Shown here one piece after another: positions 34,859-43,064 of a stretch of DNA of 64,000 nt. How positions within the stretch are numbered: position 1 is the first letter of the stretch; the number at the start of each line of letters is the position of its first letter. Below the pieces are notes generated by a model. It saw only the letters and a list, made by a program, of their open reading frames with translations, was not told where the DNA came from and did no database searches. The stretch covers positions 12,911 through 76,910 of the forward strand of contig JBKPGF010000044.1 of the NCBI GenBank assembly GCA_046729255.1. Direction: 5' to 3'. Position numbers and translations under genes: made by a program. This DNA comes from PALSA-612 sp046729255. GTDB taxonomy: Bacteria > Actinomycetota > Thermoleophilia > Gaiellales > Gaiellaceae.

Positions 34859-35701
34859 TCAGTTGTTCACGGCCGTGTAGTGCTTGATGGCTCGTCGCCA
34901 GACGAGGGAGAAGATGCCGATGCCGACGACCGTCCAGAACGCCTGCATGCCGATGCCGGCCAGCAGCTCGGCGTTGGAGAGGTCGCCGACGAGCGTCTCG
35001 ATCGGGAAGTAGAACGCCCACTGGAACGGCAACGCCCAGGCCAGGGCCTGCACCCAATCGGGCATGAGCGTCATCGGCACGAGCCGTCCCGAGAGCAGGA
35101 GCTCGACCGTGATGTAGAGCGAGAATGCCGCTCCCACGCGCGTCGTCCAGAAGCACAACATGCCCACGGCCGTCTGGTTGAACGTGCGGATGAGGTACGC
35201 ACCCCAGATCGCGATCGCGAAGGCGACGACCTCGGTCGCATGGATGTCGAACGTCGGATCGAAGAGCAGCGTCAGCGCGACCGCTATCGGCAGGTACATG
35301 ATCATCCAAGGCAGCTTCGAGCCGGCGAAGCCCGCGATGTCGTAGTGGATCGGATGGATCGGCCTCAGCAGCTGGCCCGAGAGCTCGCCCTCGCGGATCC
35401 GCCACTCCCAGCCGAACGGTGTGAAGACGACGTTCATGTTGCGGACGAACGTCCAGACGATGTAGTACGCGGCGAGCTCCCCCGTCGTCAGCCCGCCGAC
35501 CGTGCCGCCCGAGTCCTCGGCGATCGTCGTCCAGACCACGAGGTAGATCACGGGCTCGGCAACCATCCCGAGCAGGTACATGTACGCGGCGGCGCGGTAC
35601 TGGAACTGGGACGACAGCTGCGTCCGCATCGCCGTCAGGTAGAAGTCGACGTACGAGCGGAGCCGTCCTTCCTGGGGTAGTGCGACTGGCGCCGTGCTCA
35701 T
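34859..35701 (-). CDS. ABC-2 type transporter permease (exporter 2, subunit a)
   Basis: A 280-residue permease with about six helices. It begins MSTAPVALPQEGRLRSYVDFYLTAMRTQLSSQFQYRAAAYMYLLG and has EWRIREGELSGQLLRPIHPIHYDI, the coupling segment of ABC2_membrane_6-type permeases. It overlaps the upstream ATPase gene by 4 bp and precedes its permease partner by 16 bp. Function as half of an export channel is inferred from family. Confidence 0.85.
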   Translation of the reverse strand: MSTAPVALPQEGRLRSYVDFYLTAMRTQLSSQFQYRAAAYMYLLGMVAEPVIYLVVWTTIAEDSGGTVGGLTTGELAAYYIVWTFVRNMNVVFTPFGWEWRIREGELSGQLLRPIHPIHYDIAGFAGSKLPWMIMYLPIAVALTLLFDPTFDIHATEVVAFAIAIWGAYLIRTFNQTAVGMLCFWTTRVGAAFSLYITVELLLSGRLVPMTLMPDWVQALAWALPFQWAFYFPIETLVGDLSNAELLAGIGMQAFWTVVGIGIFSLVWRRAIKHYTAVNN

Positions 35702-36681
35702 TGCTCCGCCTCGCGCGCGAAGACGAGCTCGATGACGTCCTCGATCGGCGGGTCCTCGACGTTGAGGTCGAGCACCTGTTGCTCGGCGAGCAGGCGCGCC
35801 GTCACGCGTGCGGTCTCCGCCTTGGGGACGCGGAGCGTGACGAGGTCTCCGTCGCGGTGGATCACCTCGCCGTACGCCGAGAGGTCACCGGCGCCGTTCT
35901 CCAGTGCCACGGCCACCGTCTTCCACGCGGCGACGGTGTCGGCGAGGGCCGCGAGGTCGCCGTCGAAGAGGATGCGGCCGTGGTGGATGACGATCACGCG
36001 CTCGCAGAGCGCCTCGACATCGGCCATGTAGTGACTCGTCAGCATCACCGTCGCCTCGTGCCGCTGCCGATACTGGGCCACGAACTCGCGGATGCGCTTC
36101 TGCATCGTGATGTCGAGCCCGATCGTCGGCTCGTCGAGGAACAGCACCGGTGGCCGGTGGAGCAGCGAGCCGACGATCTCCACCTTCATGCGCTCGCCGA
36201 GCGACAGCTGCCGCACCGGCTTGCGCACGAGGTCGGCGACATCGAGCAGCTCGATCAGCTCGTCCCGCGTCTCCAGGAACTGCTGGCGCGGGAGGCGGTA
36301 TATCGACCGGTTCAGCTCGAACGAGTCGAGCGCCGGCAGGTCCCACTGGAGCTGGTTGCGGTTGCCCATGATCAAGGCGATCCGGCGCAGGAAGTCCCGC
36401 TCGCGCTTCGAGGGCACGTGGCCGAGCACTCGGGCTTCCCCCGAGGTGACGTAGAGCAGCCCCGAGAGCATCTTCAGCGTCGTCGTCTTGCCGGCGCCGT
36501 TCGGGCCGAGGAAGCCGACGATCTCGCCCGGCGCGAGGTCGAACGTGATGCCGTCGACCGCCCTGACCTCGCGCATCTTCCGCCGGACCAGGCCTTTCGT
36601 GGCCGCGCGCAGCCCGGCCTCGCGCTCGGGCACCTCGAACGTCTTCCGCAGCTCCGCGACGTGGACGACGGGCTCGCTCAT
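35698..36681 (-). CDS. ABC transporter ATPase (exporter 2)
   Basis: A 327-residue ATPase. It has Walker A GPNGAGKTTTLKMLSGLL, a long N-terminal region before it (KTFEVPEREAGLRAATKGLVRRKMREVRAVDG) typical of the viologen-exporter-like group, signature LSLGERMKVEIV, Walker B VLFLDEPTIGLD and TSHYMADVEALCERV. A C-terminal regulatory tail of about 70 residues follows. The start is ATG 36681, overlapping the permease of exporter 1. It energises the two permeases downstream. Confidence 0.9.
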   Translation of the reverse strand: MSEPVVHVAELRKTFEVPEREAGLRAATKGLVRRKMREVRAVDGITFDLAPGEIVGFLGPNGAGKTTTLKMLSGLLYVTSGEARVLGHVPSKRERDFLRRIALIMGNRNQLQWDLPALDSFELNRSIYRLPRQQFLETRDELIELLDVADLVRKPVRQLSLGERMKVEIVGSLLHRPPVLFLDEPTIGLDITMQKRIREFVAQYRQRHEATVMLTSHYMADVEALCERVIVIHHGRILFDGDLAALADTVAAWKTVAVALENGAGDLSAYGEVIHRDGDLVTLRVPKAETARVTARLLAEQQVLDLNVEDPPIEDVIELVFAREAEQ

Positions 36682-37514
36682 CCGCTTCGCTTCAGCTTCC
36701 CGTGCCTCTTGGCGTAGACCTCGCCGCGATGGAAGGTCCAGAGGCCGAGCGGGATCGACACCACGCCGATGACGATCATTGGCCAGATGTCGCTCCACAG
36801 CGTGTCCAGTGCGGCCCCCTCCATGATCGCCGCACGGATGCCGTCGAGCGCATACGTCGCCGGTGACAGCTTCGCGAGCCATTGCATCCACTCGGGAAGC
36901 ACGGACACCGGGTAGTACACGCCCGAGACGACAAGCAGCGTGCCCTGCGCGACGAACCCCAGCTGCGTCCCCTTCTCCGGTGAGATGAGCGGCAGGACGG
37001 ACACCATCATGCCGATACCGATGAACGAGACCGACGAGATGACGAGGATGACGAAGGCGGCGAAGTAGTCGGCGTTGGGCACGGTGAGATCGAAGAACAG
37101 GAAGGCGCAGATCGCGTACAGGAGCAACGCCCTGATCAGCCCGTAGAGGACCGCGAAGACCCCCTGCCCGGCCAGGTGCATTGCCCGCGACAGCGGCGCC
37201 ATGAACGTGTACTCGATCGTCCCCTCCCAGCGCTCCCATGCCACGGTCTCCATGAGGAAGGCGAAGAGGATGCCGAGGTACGCCCAGACGACGGCGCCGA
37301 TGAGCAGGTACGTCATCGTCTGGTCGACGTCGATCTTGACGCCGCTCGCCTCGATACCCTTGGCGATGAAGACGATCGTGAGCGTATTGGCGATGGTCCA
37401 GACGAGCCACGCGACGTCCCACCAGATGTAGCGCTTCGTGAGGTAGGCGTTCCGCTCGACGACGCCGCCGGCGCCGACGAGCTCGGCTCGCACTGCTCCC
37501 AGCATCGCCCTCAT
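36678..37514 (-). CDS. ABC-2 type transporter permease (exporter 1)
   Basis: A 278-residue permease, six helices. It has YIWWDVAWLVWTIANTLTIVFIAKG at the N-terminus, WERWEGTIEYTFMAPLSRAMHLAGQG in the coupling loop and the ABC-2 signature region GTQLGFVAQGTLLVVSGVYYPVSVLPEWMQWLAKLSPATYALDGIRAAIMEG. A single permease encoded with the ATPase at 37511-38320 suggests a homodimer. It overlaps neighbours on both sides by 4 bp. Confidence 0.87.
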   Translation of the reverse strand: MRAMLGAVRAELVGAGGVVERNAYLTKRYIWWDVAWLVWTIANTLTIVFIAKGIEASGVKIDVDQTMTYLLIGAVVWAYLGILFAFLMETVAWERWEGTIEYTFMAPLSRAMHLAGQGVFAVLYGLIRALLLYAICAFLFFDLTVPNADYFAAFVILVISSVSFIGIGMMVSVLPLISPEKGTQLGFVAQGTLLVVSGVYYPVSVLPEWMQWLAKLSPATYALDGIRAAIMEGAALDTLWSDIWPMIVIGVVSIPLGLWTFHRGEVYAKRHGKLKRSG

Positions 37515-38320
37515 GCAAACACCTCCCGTTCCAGATCCTCCTGACTCATCTCTTCCTCGAACGCGCGGCCGGTGGCGGCGAAGAACGCCTCCTCGAGGGT
37601 CTCGGCGCCGTAGCGCTCCTTCAGCTCGTCCGCCGGCTCGAGTGCCAGCAGCTCGCCGCGGTCGAGGATCCCGACGCGGTCAGCGAGCGCCTCAGCCTCC
37701 GCGAGGTCGTGCGTGCAGAGCAGGATCGTCGACTCGTGCGTGTCCCGGATCTCGCGAATGAACTCCTGCACCTCGAGCTTCGAGCGCGGGTCCAGTCCCG
37801 TGGTCGGCTCGTCGAGCAGCAGCAGCACCGGCGAGGTCAGGAGCGCCCTGGCCAACGCGACCTTCTGCTGCATGCCGCGCGAGAGGTTCTCCATCGACTC
37901 GTTACGCCTCTCGGCGGGGAACCCGACGCGATCGAGGATGCGCGGGATCTCACCGCGAGTCTGCTTCGCGGTCATCCCGTAGTAACGGGCGGCGTAGCTG
38001 AGGTTCTCAGCCGCCGACATCTTCTTGAAGAACGAGGCCTCGACCGAGACCCGGTTGACGAGCTTGCGGACGGCCCGCGACTCCGCGAAGACGTCGTGGC
38101 CGAACACGCGCGCCGTTCCGCCGTCGTGCAGGAGCAGCGTCGAGAGCAGCCGGACCAGCGTCGACTTGCCCGAGCCGTTCTGGCCGAGGATGGCGACCGT
38201 CTCACCGCGCTCGATGGTGAAGGAGATGTCCTTCAGCGCCGCAAACGGCACGCGGCGGCGCCCCCGACCGCTTCGGCGGCGGAACTCCTTGCGCAGGTTG
38301 TGAACTTCAACTGCGGACAT
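37511..38320 (-). CDS. ABC transporter ATPase (exporter 1)
   Basis: A 269-residue ATPase of the drug/antibiotic exporter type. It has Walker A GQNGSGKSTLVRLLSTLL, signature LSRGMQQKVALARAL, Walker B LLLLDEPTTGLD and CTHDLAEAEALADRVGILDRGE. The short C-terminal tail ends TLEEAFFAATGRAFEEEM. ATG 38320 has AGGAG about 6 nt upstream. This is the first gene of the six-gene unit running to the methyltransferase. Confidence 0.9.
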   Translation of the reverse strand: MSAVEVHNLRKEFRRRSGRGRRRVPFAALKDISFTIERGETVAILGQNGSGKSTLVRLLSTLLLHDGGTARVFGHDVFAESRAVRKLVNRVSVEASFFKKMSAAENLSYAARYYGMTAKQTRGEIPRILDRVGFPAERRNESMENLSRGMQQKVALARALLTSPVLLLLDEPTTGLDPRSKLEVQEFIREIRDTHESTILLCTHDLAEAEALADRVGILDRGELLALEPADELKERYGAETLEEAFFAATGRAFEEEMSQEDLEREVFA

Positions 38321-38463
38321 GCGGTGCTCCTAGTCGATGGAACGGCGACACGAGGACGTCACCCGGCGAAGCGCGGGCGGCGCACGGGGACTCAGTGGTC
38401 AGCCGAGGAGCAACATCGCGACGGCCACCTTAGCAGCCGAGGGCGACGCGGGCAATCTCGCCG

Positions 38464-38469
38464 TAGGGT
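38464..38469 (+). promoter_or_regulatory. Candidate -10 box TAGGGT for sulfurtransferase
   Basis: TAGGGT ends 7 nt before GTG 38477 in the 156-bp divergent gap (38321-38476), consistent with leaderless transcription. No other structure was recognised in that gap. Confidence 0.35.
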
Positions 38470-38476
38470 TCGGCGC

Positions 38477-39211
38477 GTGGACGTGCGCTTCGCCGACTGC
38501 CGCTACAGCCTCGCCGATCCTCCGTCGGCACGGCGCGCCTACCTCGAGGGGCACATCCCCGGCGCGGCGTTCCTCGACCTCGACACCGAGCTCTCCGACA
38601 TCTCCATTCCACCGCAGGTCGGCGGCCGTCACCCGCTGCCCGCTGCGGAGCAGTTCGCCGCGGCCGCAGGTCGGGCCGGCATTGGGGCCAACACGCTCGT
38701 CGTCGCATACGACGACGCGATGACGGGCGGCGCGGCGCGGCTCTGGTGGCTGTTGCGGCACTTCGGCCACGACCAGGCCGGCGTGCTCGACGGCGGGCTC
38801 GAGGTCTGGCTCGGCCCCCTCGCGACGGGCGAGGAGACGATCGAGCCTGTGCCCTTTACGCCGCGCGAGCGCAGCGACGACGTCATCACGACCGGCGAGA
38901 TCACGGATCGGCTCGGCGATCCGAGCCTGGTGCTGGTCGACGCGCGTCCAGCCGATCGCTATCGCGGCGAGGCCCTCGGCCTCGACCCGGTGGGCGGCCA
39001 CATTCCCGGCGCCGTCAACGTGCCGCTGTCGCCCGGGACGAAGGTCCCTGCCGAGCTGCTCGAGGCCGAGGAGCTCGCGTGCTACTGCGGCTCGGGAGTG
39101 GCGGCCTGCGCGACCGTCCTGGCCCTCCACCGGGCTGGCCGCACGGACGCCCGTCTGTACGCAGGATCGTGGAGCGAGTGGTCCCGCAAAGGCTTGCCGG
39201 CGGAGCGGTGA
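38477..39211 (+). CDS. Sulfurtransferase with two rhodanese domains
   Basis: A 244-residue thiosulfate/3-mercaptopyruvate sulfurtransferase. The inactive first rhodanese domain has RAYLEGHIPGAAFLDLDTELSD and HPLPAAEQFAAAAGRAGIGANTLVVAYDD; the second has LVDARPADRYRGE and GHIPGAVNVPLSPG, with catalytic Cys204 in CYCGSGVAA (normally CGSGVTA in the family). It is shorter than the usual 280 residues. The start is GTG 38477; no homology lies upstream although the frame stays open. GTGA overlap with pheA. Confidence 0.88.
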   Translation: MDVRFADCRYSLADPPSARRAYLEGHIPGAAFLDLDTELSDISIPPQVGGRHPLPAAEQFAAAAGRAGIGANTLVVAYDDAMTGGAARLWWLLRHFGHDQAGVLDGGLEVWLGPLATGEETIEPVPFTPRERSDDVITTGEITDRLGDPSLVLVDARPADRYRGEALGLDPVGGHIPGAVNVPLSPGTKVPAELLEAEELACYCGSGVAACATVLALHRAGRTDARLYAGSWSEWSRKGLPAER

Positions 39212-40077
39212 CGGCGACCAGCGGCAGCTTGCGAGTTGCCTATCCCGGGCAGGACGGCGCGCACAGCGCAGCGGCCTGTGAGCGCCTGTTTGCCCCGGAG
39301 TCGGAGCTCGTGCCCTTGCCGAGCTTCCTCGCGGTCGCCAAGGCGGCCGTCGCCCACCGGGTGGACTTTGGCGTGCTGCCGATCGAGAGCTCGCTCGTCG
39401 GGCCGGTGAACGAGACCCACGACCTGCTCCACGAGCTACCGCTCTCGATCGTCAATGAGACAGCGCTCCGCATCCGCCACTGCCTCGTGGGAATCCGGCC
39501 GGTTGCCCTCGAGGAGATCCGCGAGGTGCACTCGCACCCCGTCGCTCTCGATCAGTGTCGAGTCCTACTCGCCGCGATGCCCTGGGCGACGGCGTTTGCC
39601 ACGTCCTCGACGGCTGCGGCAGCACAGGACGTCGCGGACAGCCGCGATCCGACGGTTGCCGCGATCTCGAGCGAGCGTGCTGCTCGGCTACACGATCTCG
39701 CGGTCATCTCCGGGAACGTGGGCGACCACCCCGATGCCTATACGCGGTTCGTGGCCGTCTCGACGTACACGCGCCTCGACCCGCCCACCCAGGACTGGAG
39801 AACGGCCTTCAGCTTCGTCACCGACCACTCGCCGGGCGCGCTCCATCGCACGATCGAGCCCTTCGCACGCCACCGAATCGATCTCGTCCAGCTCGTGTCA
39901 CGGCCGATCCCCTCGACGCCCTGGCGCTACCGATTCGATGCGGTGCTTGCGGGTCACCCTCGATCCGCCGGTACACGAGGCCCTGGCAGAAGTCCGGGCG
40001 CAGGCCCGGATGCTGCGCCTCTTCGGCTCGTACCCGGCCGGCGTAGAGCCATACGACGAATAGGCGAGCCTCCGTAG
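39208..40077 (+). CDS. pheA: Prephenate dehydratase, frameshifted within the ACT domain
   Basis: Converts prephenate to phenylpyruvate for Phe synthesis. The catalytic domain is intact: RVAYPGQDGAHSAAACERLF, GVLPIESSLVGPVNETHDLL and the TRF motif in DAYTRFVAVS. The ACT domain starts FSFVTDHSPGALHRTIEPFARHRIDLVQLVSRP, but after RFDAVLAGH the frame goes wrong (PRSAGTRGPGR...). One extra C in the CCC at 39957-39959 explains this: removing it gives GH-LDPPVHEALAEVRAQARM ... GSYP, ending at 40063. As given, the Phe-sensing C-terminus is lost; an assembly error is equally possible. The GTG start overlaps the sulfurtransferase. Confidence 0.88.
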   Translation: MTATSGSLRVAYPGQDGAHSAAACERLFAPESELVPLPSFLAVAKAAVAHRVDFGVLPIESSLVGPVNETHDLLHELPLSIVNETALRIRHCLVGIRPVALEEIREVHSHPVALDQCRVLLAAMPWATAFATSSTAAAAQDVADSRDPTVAAISSERAARLHDLAVISGNVGDHPDAYTRFVAVSTYTRLDPPTQDWRTAFSFVTDHSPGALHRTIEPFARHRIDLVQLVSRPIPSTPWRYRFDAVLAGHPRSAGTRGPGRSPGAGPDAAPLRLVPGRRRAIRRIGEPP

Positions 40078-40081
40078 CTGC

Positions 40082-40111
40082 TTGACGCAGCCGGGTGCGT
40101 GCACCTACCCT
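40082..40111 (+). promoter_or_regulatory. trp promoter: TTGACG - 18 bp - TACCCT
   Basis: The -35 TTGACG is at 40082-40087 and the -10 TACCCT at 40106-40111. The leader-peptide ATG lies 9 nt after the -10, so the 5' leader before it would be 2-3 nt or none. It is the best two-box promoter seen in the window. Confidence 0.65.
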
Positions 40112-40120
40112 GCCGAGACG

Positions 40121-40180
40121 ATGACGTTCCCGATCTCGACCTGGGCGTGGCGCTGTGAGCGAGGCGGGAGCGTCGACTGA
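40121..40180 (+). CDS. trpL: trp leader peptide (Trp-Ala-Trp)
   Basis: A 19-codon frame with UGA stop: MTFPISTWAWRCERGGSVD. It has two Trp codons (40142-40144, 40148-40150) separated by one Ala codon, a strong bias for so short a peptide. It sits between a good promoter and an intrinsic terminator directly ahead of trpE, the arrangement of actinobacterial trp attenuators (known in Corynebacterium and Streptomyces). No Shine-Dalgarno; translation would be leaderless. Confidence 0.75.
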   Translation: MTFPISTWAWRCERGGSVD

Positions 40181-40207
40181 CCCGACGTCCACAGCCGCCT
40201 CGCTCAC
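40155..40207 (+). promoter_or_regulatory. trp leader hairpin overlapping the leader-peptide 3' end
   Basis: GTGAGCGAGGCGG (40155-40167) and its exact complement CCGCCTCGCTCAC (40195-40207) form a 13-bp stem with a 27-nt loop. The left arm starts 4 nt after the second Trp codon, so a ribosome stalled there would block it. This fits a 1:2 (pause/protector) helix. Confidence 0.65.
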
Positions 40208-40208
40208 G

Positions 40209-40238
40209 AGACCTTCCAGCCGGAAGGTCTTTTTGTTT
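40209..40238 (+). terminator. trp attenuator: intrinsic terminator
   Basis: AGACCTTCC - AGCC - GGAAGGTCT, a perfect 9-bp stem, is followed by TTTTGTTT. It lies 11 nt upstream of trpE and 29 nt after the leader-peptide stop: a textbook rho-independent terminator inside the leader. Confidence 0.85.
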
Positions 40239-40249
40239 CCCGTGAACCC

Positions 40250-41475
40250 ATGAATCCGACCACTGTCATCCCCACAGATCTCGTCACCCCCCTCGGGGCG
40301 TACCTGCGGCTGCGCGAGCGGGGAGAGGCTGCGTTCCTGCTCGAGTCCGTCGAGCACGGCAGGCTCGGTCGCCATTCGTTCGTCGGATGCGGCACGGAGC
40401 TCGTGTCCTTCGACGAAGCGGAGGCACGGCCGGAGCCGGTCGTCGGCTACCTCGCGTACGACCATGCCGCGACCCTCGAACCGACGGTACCTCTACCCGA
40501 TGCCGGCCCCAGCGCTCCCGAGAGCCGGTTCGTGGTCGCGGACACGCTCGTCCGGTTCGACCACGCGCACGGCTTCGCGGAAGTGCTGTGGGGCGATCCC
40601 GACGCAGCCACCGACGTGCTCGAGGGACCGCGGCCCGAGCTGCCCGTCACGCCCGACGGCAGGGGCCACACGCGTCGCTTCCCGGCACGGCTCGACTACG
40701 AGCGAGGCGTCCGGCGAGCGATCGAGCACATCCGCGCGGGGGACGCGTTCCAGATCGTGCTGTCCCAGCGCGCGGAGCGGCCGACGGCAGCGGGCGCGAT
40801 CGCCGTCTATCGCACACTGCGGCGGATCAATCCGTCGCCATACAACTTCCTGCTCGACCTCGGCGACATCTCGCTCGTCGGCTCGTCACCCGAGACGCTT
40901 GTGAAGCTCGACGGGCGACGCGCCAGCGTCAACCCGATCGCCGGCACGATCCGCAGAGGACCAGGCGACGTCGAGAAGCTGCTCGCCTCGGAGAAGGACA
41001 GAGCCGAGCACGTCATGCTCGTCGACCTCGGCCGAAACGACCTCTCGCGGGTGTGCGAAGCCGGCTCGGTGAAAGTCGAGCGGTTCCTCGAGGCGGAGCG
41101 CTTCTCGCACGTCACGCACCTCGTCTCGGAGGTCGCAGGGGTCCTGCGAGACGGTGTCGAGCCGTTCGACCTGCTGCGGGCATGCTTTCCGGCGGGCACC
41201 GTCTCCGGTGCGCCGAAGGTGCGCGCGATGCAGATCATCTCGGAGCTCGAGAGTTACCGCCGCGGCCCGTACGCGGGCGCCGTCGGCTACCGCATGCCCG
41301 ACGGCTCGCTCGACACGTGCATCGCCATTCGGACGATCGTGCTCGCGAACGGCGTCGCGTACCTCCAGGCGGGCGCAGGCGTCGTCGCCGACTCGAGCCC
41401 GCAGTCGGAGCACGAGGAGTGCCTGCGCAAGCTTGCCGCGCTCGAGACTGCCCTCAACCTTGCGGAGGCACAGCG

Positions 41476-41479
<4 letters not shown>
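40250..41479 (+). CDS. trpE: Anthranilate synthase component I
   Basis: A 409-residue chorismate-binding enzyme making anthranilate with TrpG. The N-terminal part has the Trp-feedback LLES motif (AFLLESVEHGRLGRHSFVG). The catalytic domain has AGDAFQIVLSQRAERP, RRINPSPYNFLLDLGDISLVGSSPETLV, PIAGTIRRG, LVDLGRNDLSRVC and FPAGTVSGAPKVRAMQIISELE, ending AYLQAGAGVVADSSPQSE. It is short for the family (usually 460-520), owing to a reduced N-terminal domain. The stop overlaps trpG (ATGA). Expression is likely controlled by the attenuator upstream. Confidence 0.95.
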
Positions 41480-42041
<562 letters not shown>

Positions 42042-42045
<4 letters not shown>

Positions 42046-43064
42046 TCCAGCACGCGATCGCGCAGCTGCTCGACGGCCGGGATCTCGAGCTCGCCGAAGC
42101 GAAGGGCGCGATGCACGAGATCATGTCCGGCGAGGCAACGACCGCCCAGACCGCCGGCTTCCTCGTCGCGCTGAGCGCGAAGGGTGAGACCGCCGACGAG
42201 ATCGCCGGCTGCGCGGAGGCGATGCGGGCGCACGTCGTTCCCGTTGTGCCCGCCCGCGACGACCTCGTGGACACAGCAGGGACCGGCGGCGACGGCGCGC
42301 GGACGCTGAACATCTCCACGGCTGCGGCGCTGGTCGCGGCGGCTGCCGGCGCAGCCGTGGCGAAGCACGGCAACCGCGCGGTCTCGTCCGCCTCGGGCTC
42401 GGCCGACGTGCTGGAAGCACTCGGCTTCGATCTCGAGCTCGAGCCGACGCGGATCGCGCAGTCGATCGACGAGCTCGGCTTCGGCTTCATCTTCGCGCCG
42501 GCCCATCATCCGGGCTTCCGCCATGCCGCTCCCGTGCGCAAGGAGCTCGGCGTGCGGACGGTCTTCAACGTGCTTGGGCCGCTGACCAACCCGGCCGGCG
42601 CCCGCGCGCAGGTTGTCGGCGTCTACTCGCCGGACCTCGCGCCCGTGATCGCCGACGTGCTCTGCCGGCTCGGGGCGAGACGCGCGTTCGTCGTGCACGG
42701 CGCGGCCGGGATCGACGAGCTCTCGCCCGCCGGGCCGAACCTCGTCTACGAGGTCGAGGGCGGGAACGTCCGCTCGCGGACGATCGACCCAACGGAGCTG
42801 GGCGTCGAGCGTTGCGCGCCGGAGGCTCTCCGCGGCGGCACGCCGGCGGAGAACGCGGCGGCGATCAGAGCCGTGTTCGGTGGCGAGACGGGCGCACACC
42901 GCGACGCCGTGCTGCTCAACGCAGCAGGCGCGATCGCCGCCGCCGGGCACGCCCACGATCTCGCAGAAGGCATCGCTCTGGCGCGCGACGCCGTCGACTC
43001 GGGGGCGGCCGCGGAACGGCTCGAGAGCCTTGTCGCGTTCACGCGGGCCGAGGTCGCACGCTGA
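42042..43064 (+). CDS. trpD: Anthranilate phosphoribosyltransferase
   Basis: A 340-residue enzyme joining anthranilate to PRPP. It has MSGEATTAQTAGFLVALSAKGETADEIAG, the PRPP loop DTAGTGGDGARTLNISTAAALVAAAAG, KHGNRAVSSASGSADVLEALG and FIFAPAHHPGFRHAAPVRKELGVRTVFNVLGPLTNPAG. GTG 42042 starts inside the trpG stop; the trpD stop and trpC start share a base (TGATG). Confidence 0.95.

Noticed and set aside
40195..40238. Classical 2:3 antiterminator for the trp leader
   Set aside because: No good complementarity found between the right arm of the first helix and the terminator arm; the attenuator is reported without it.
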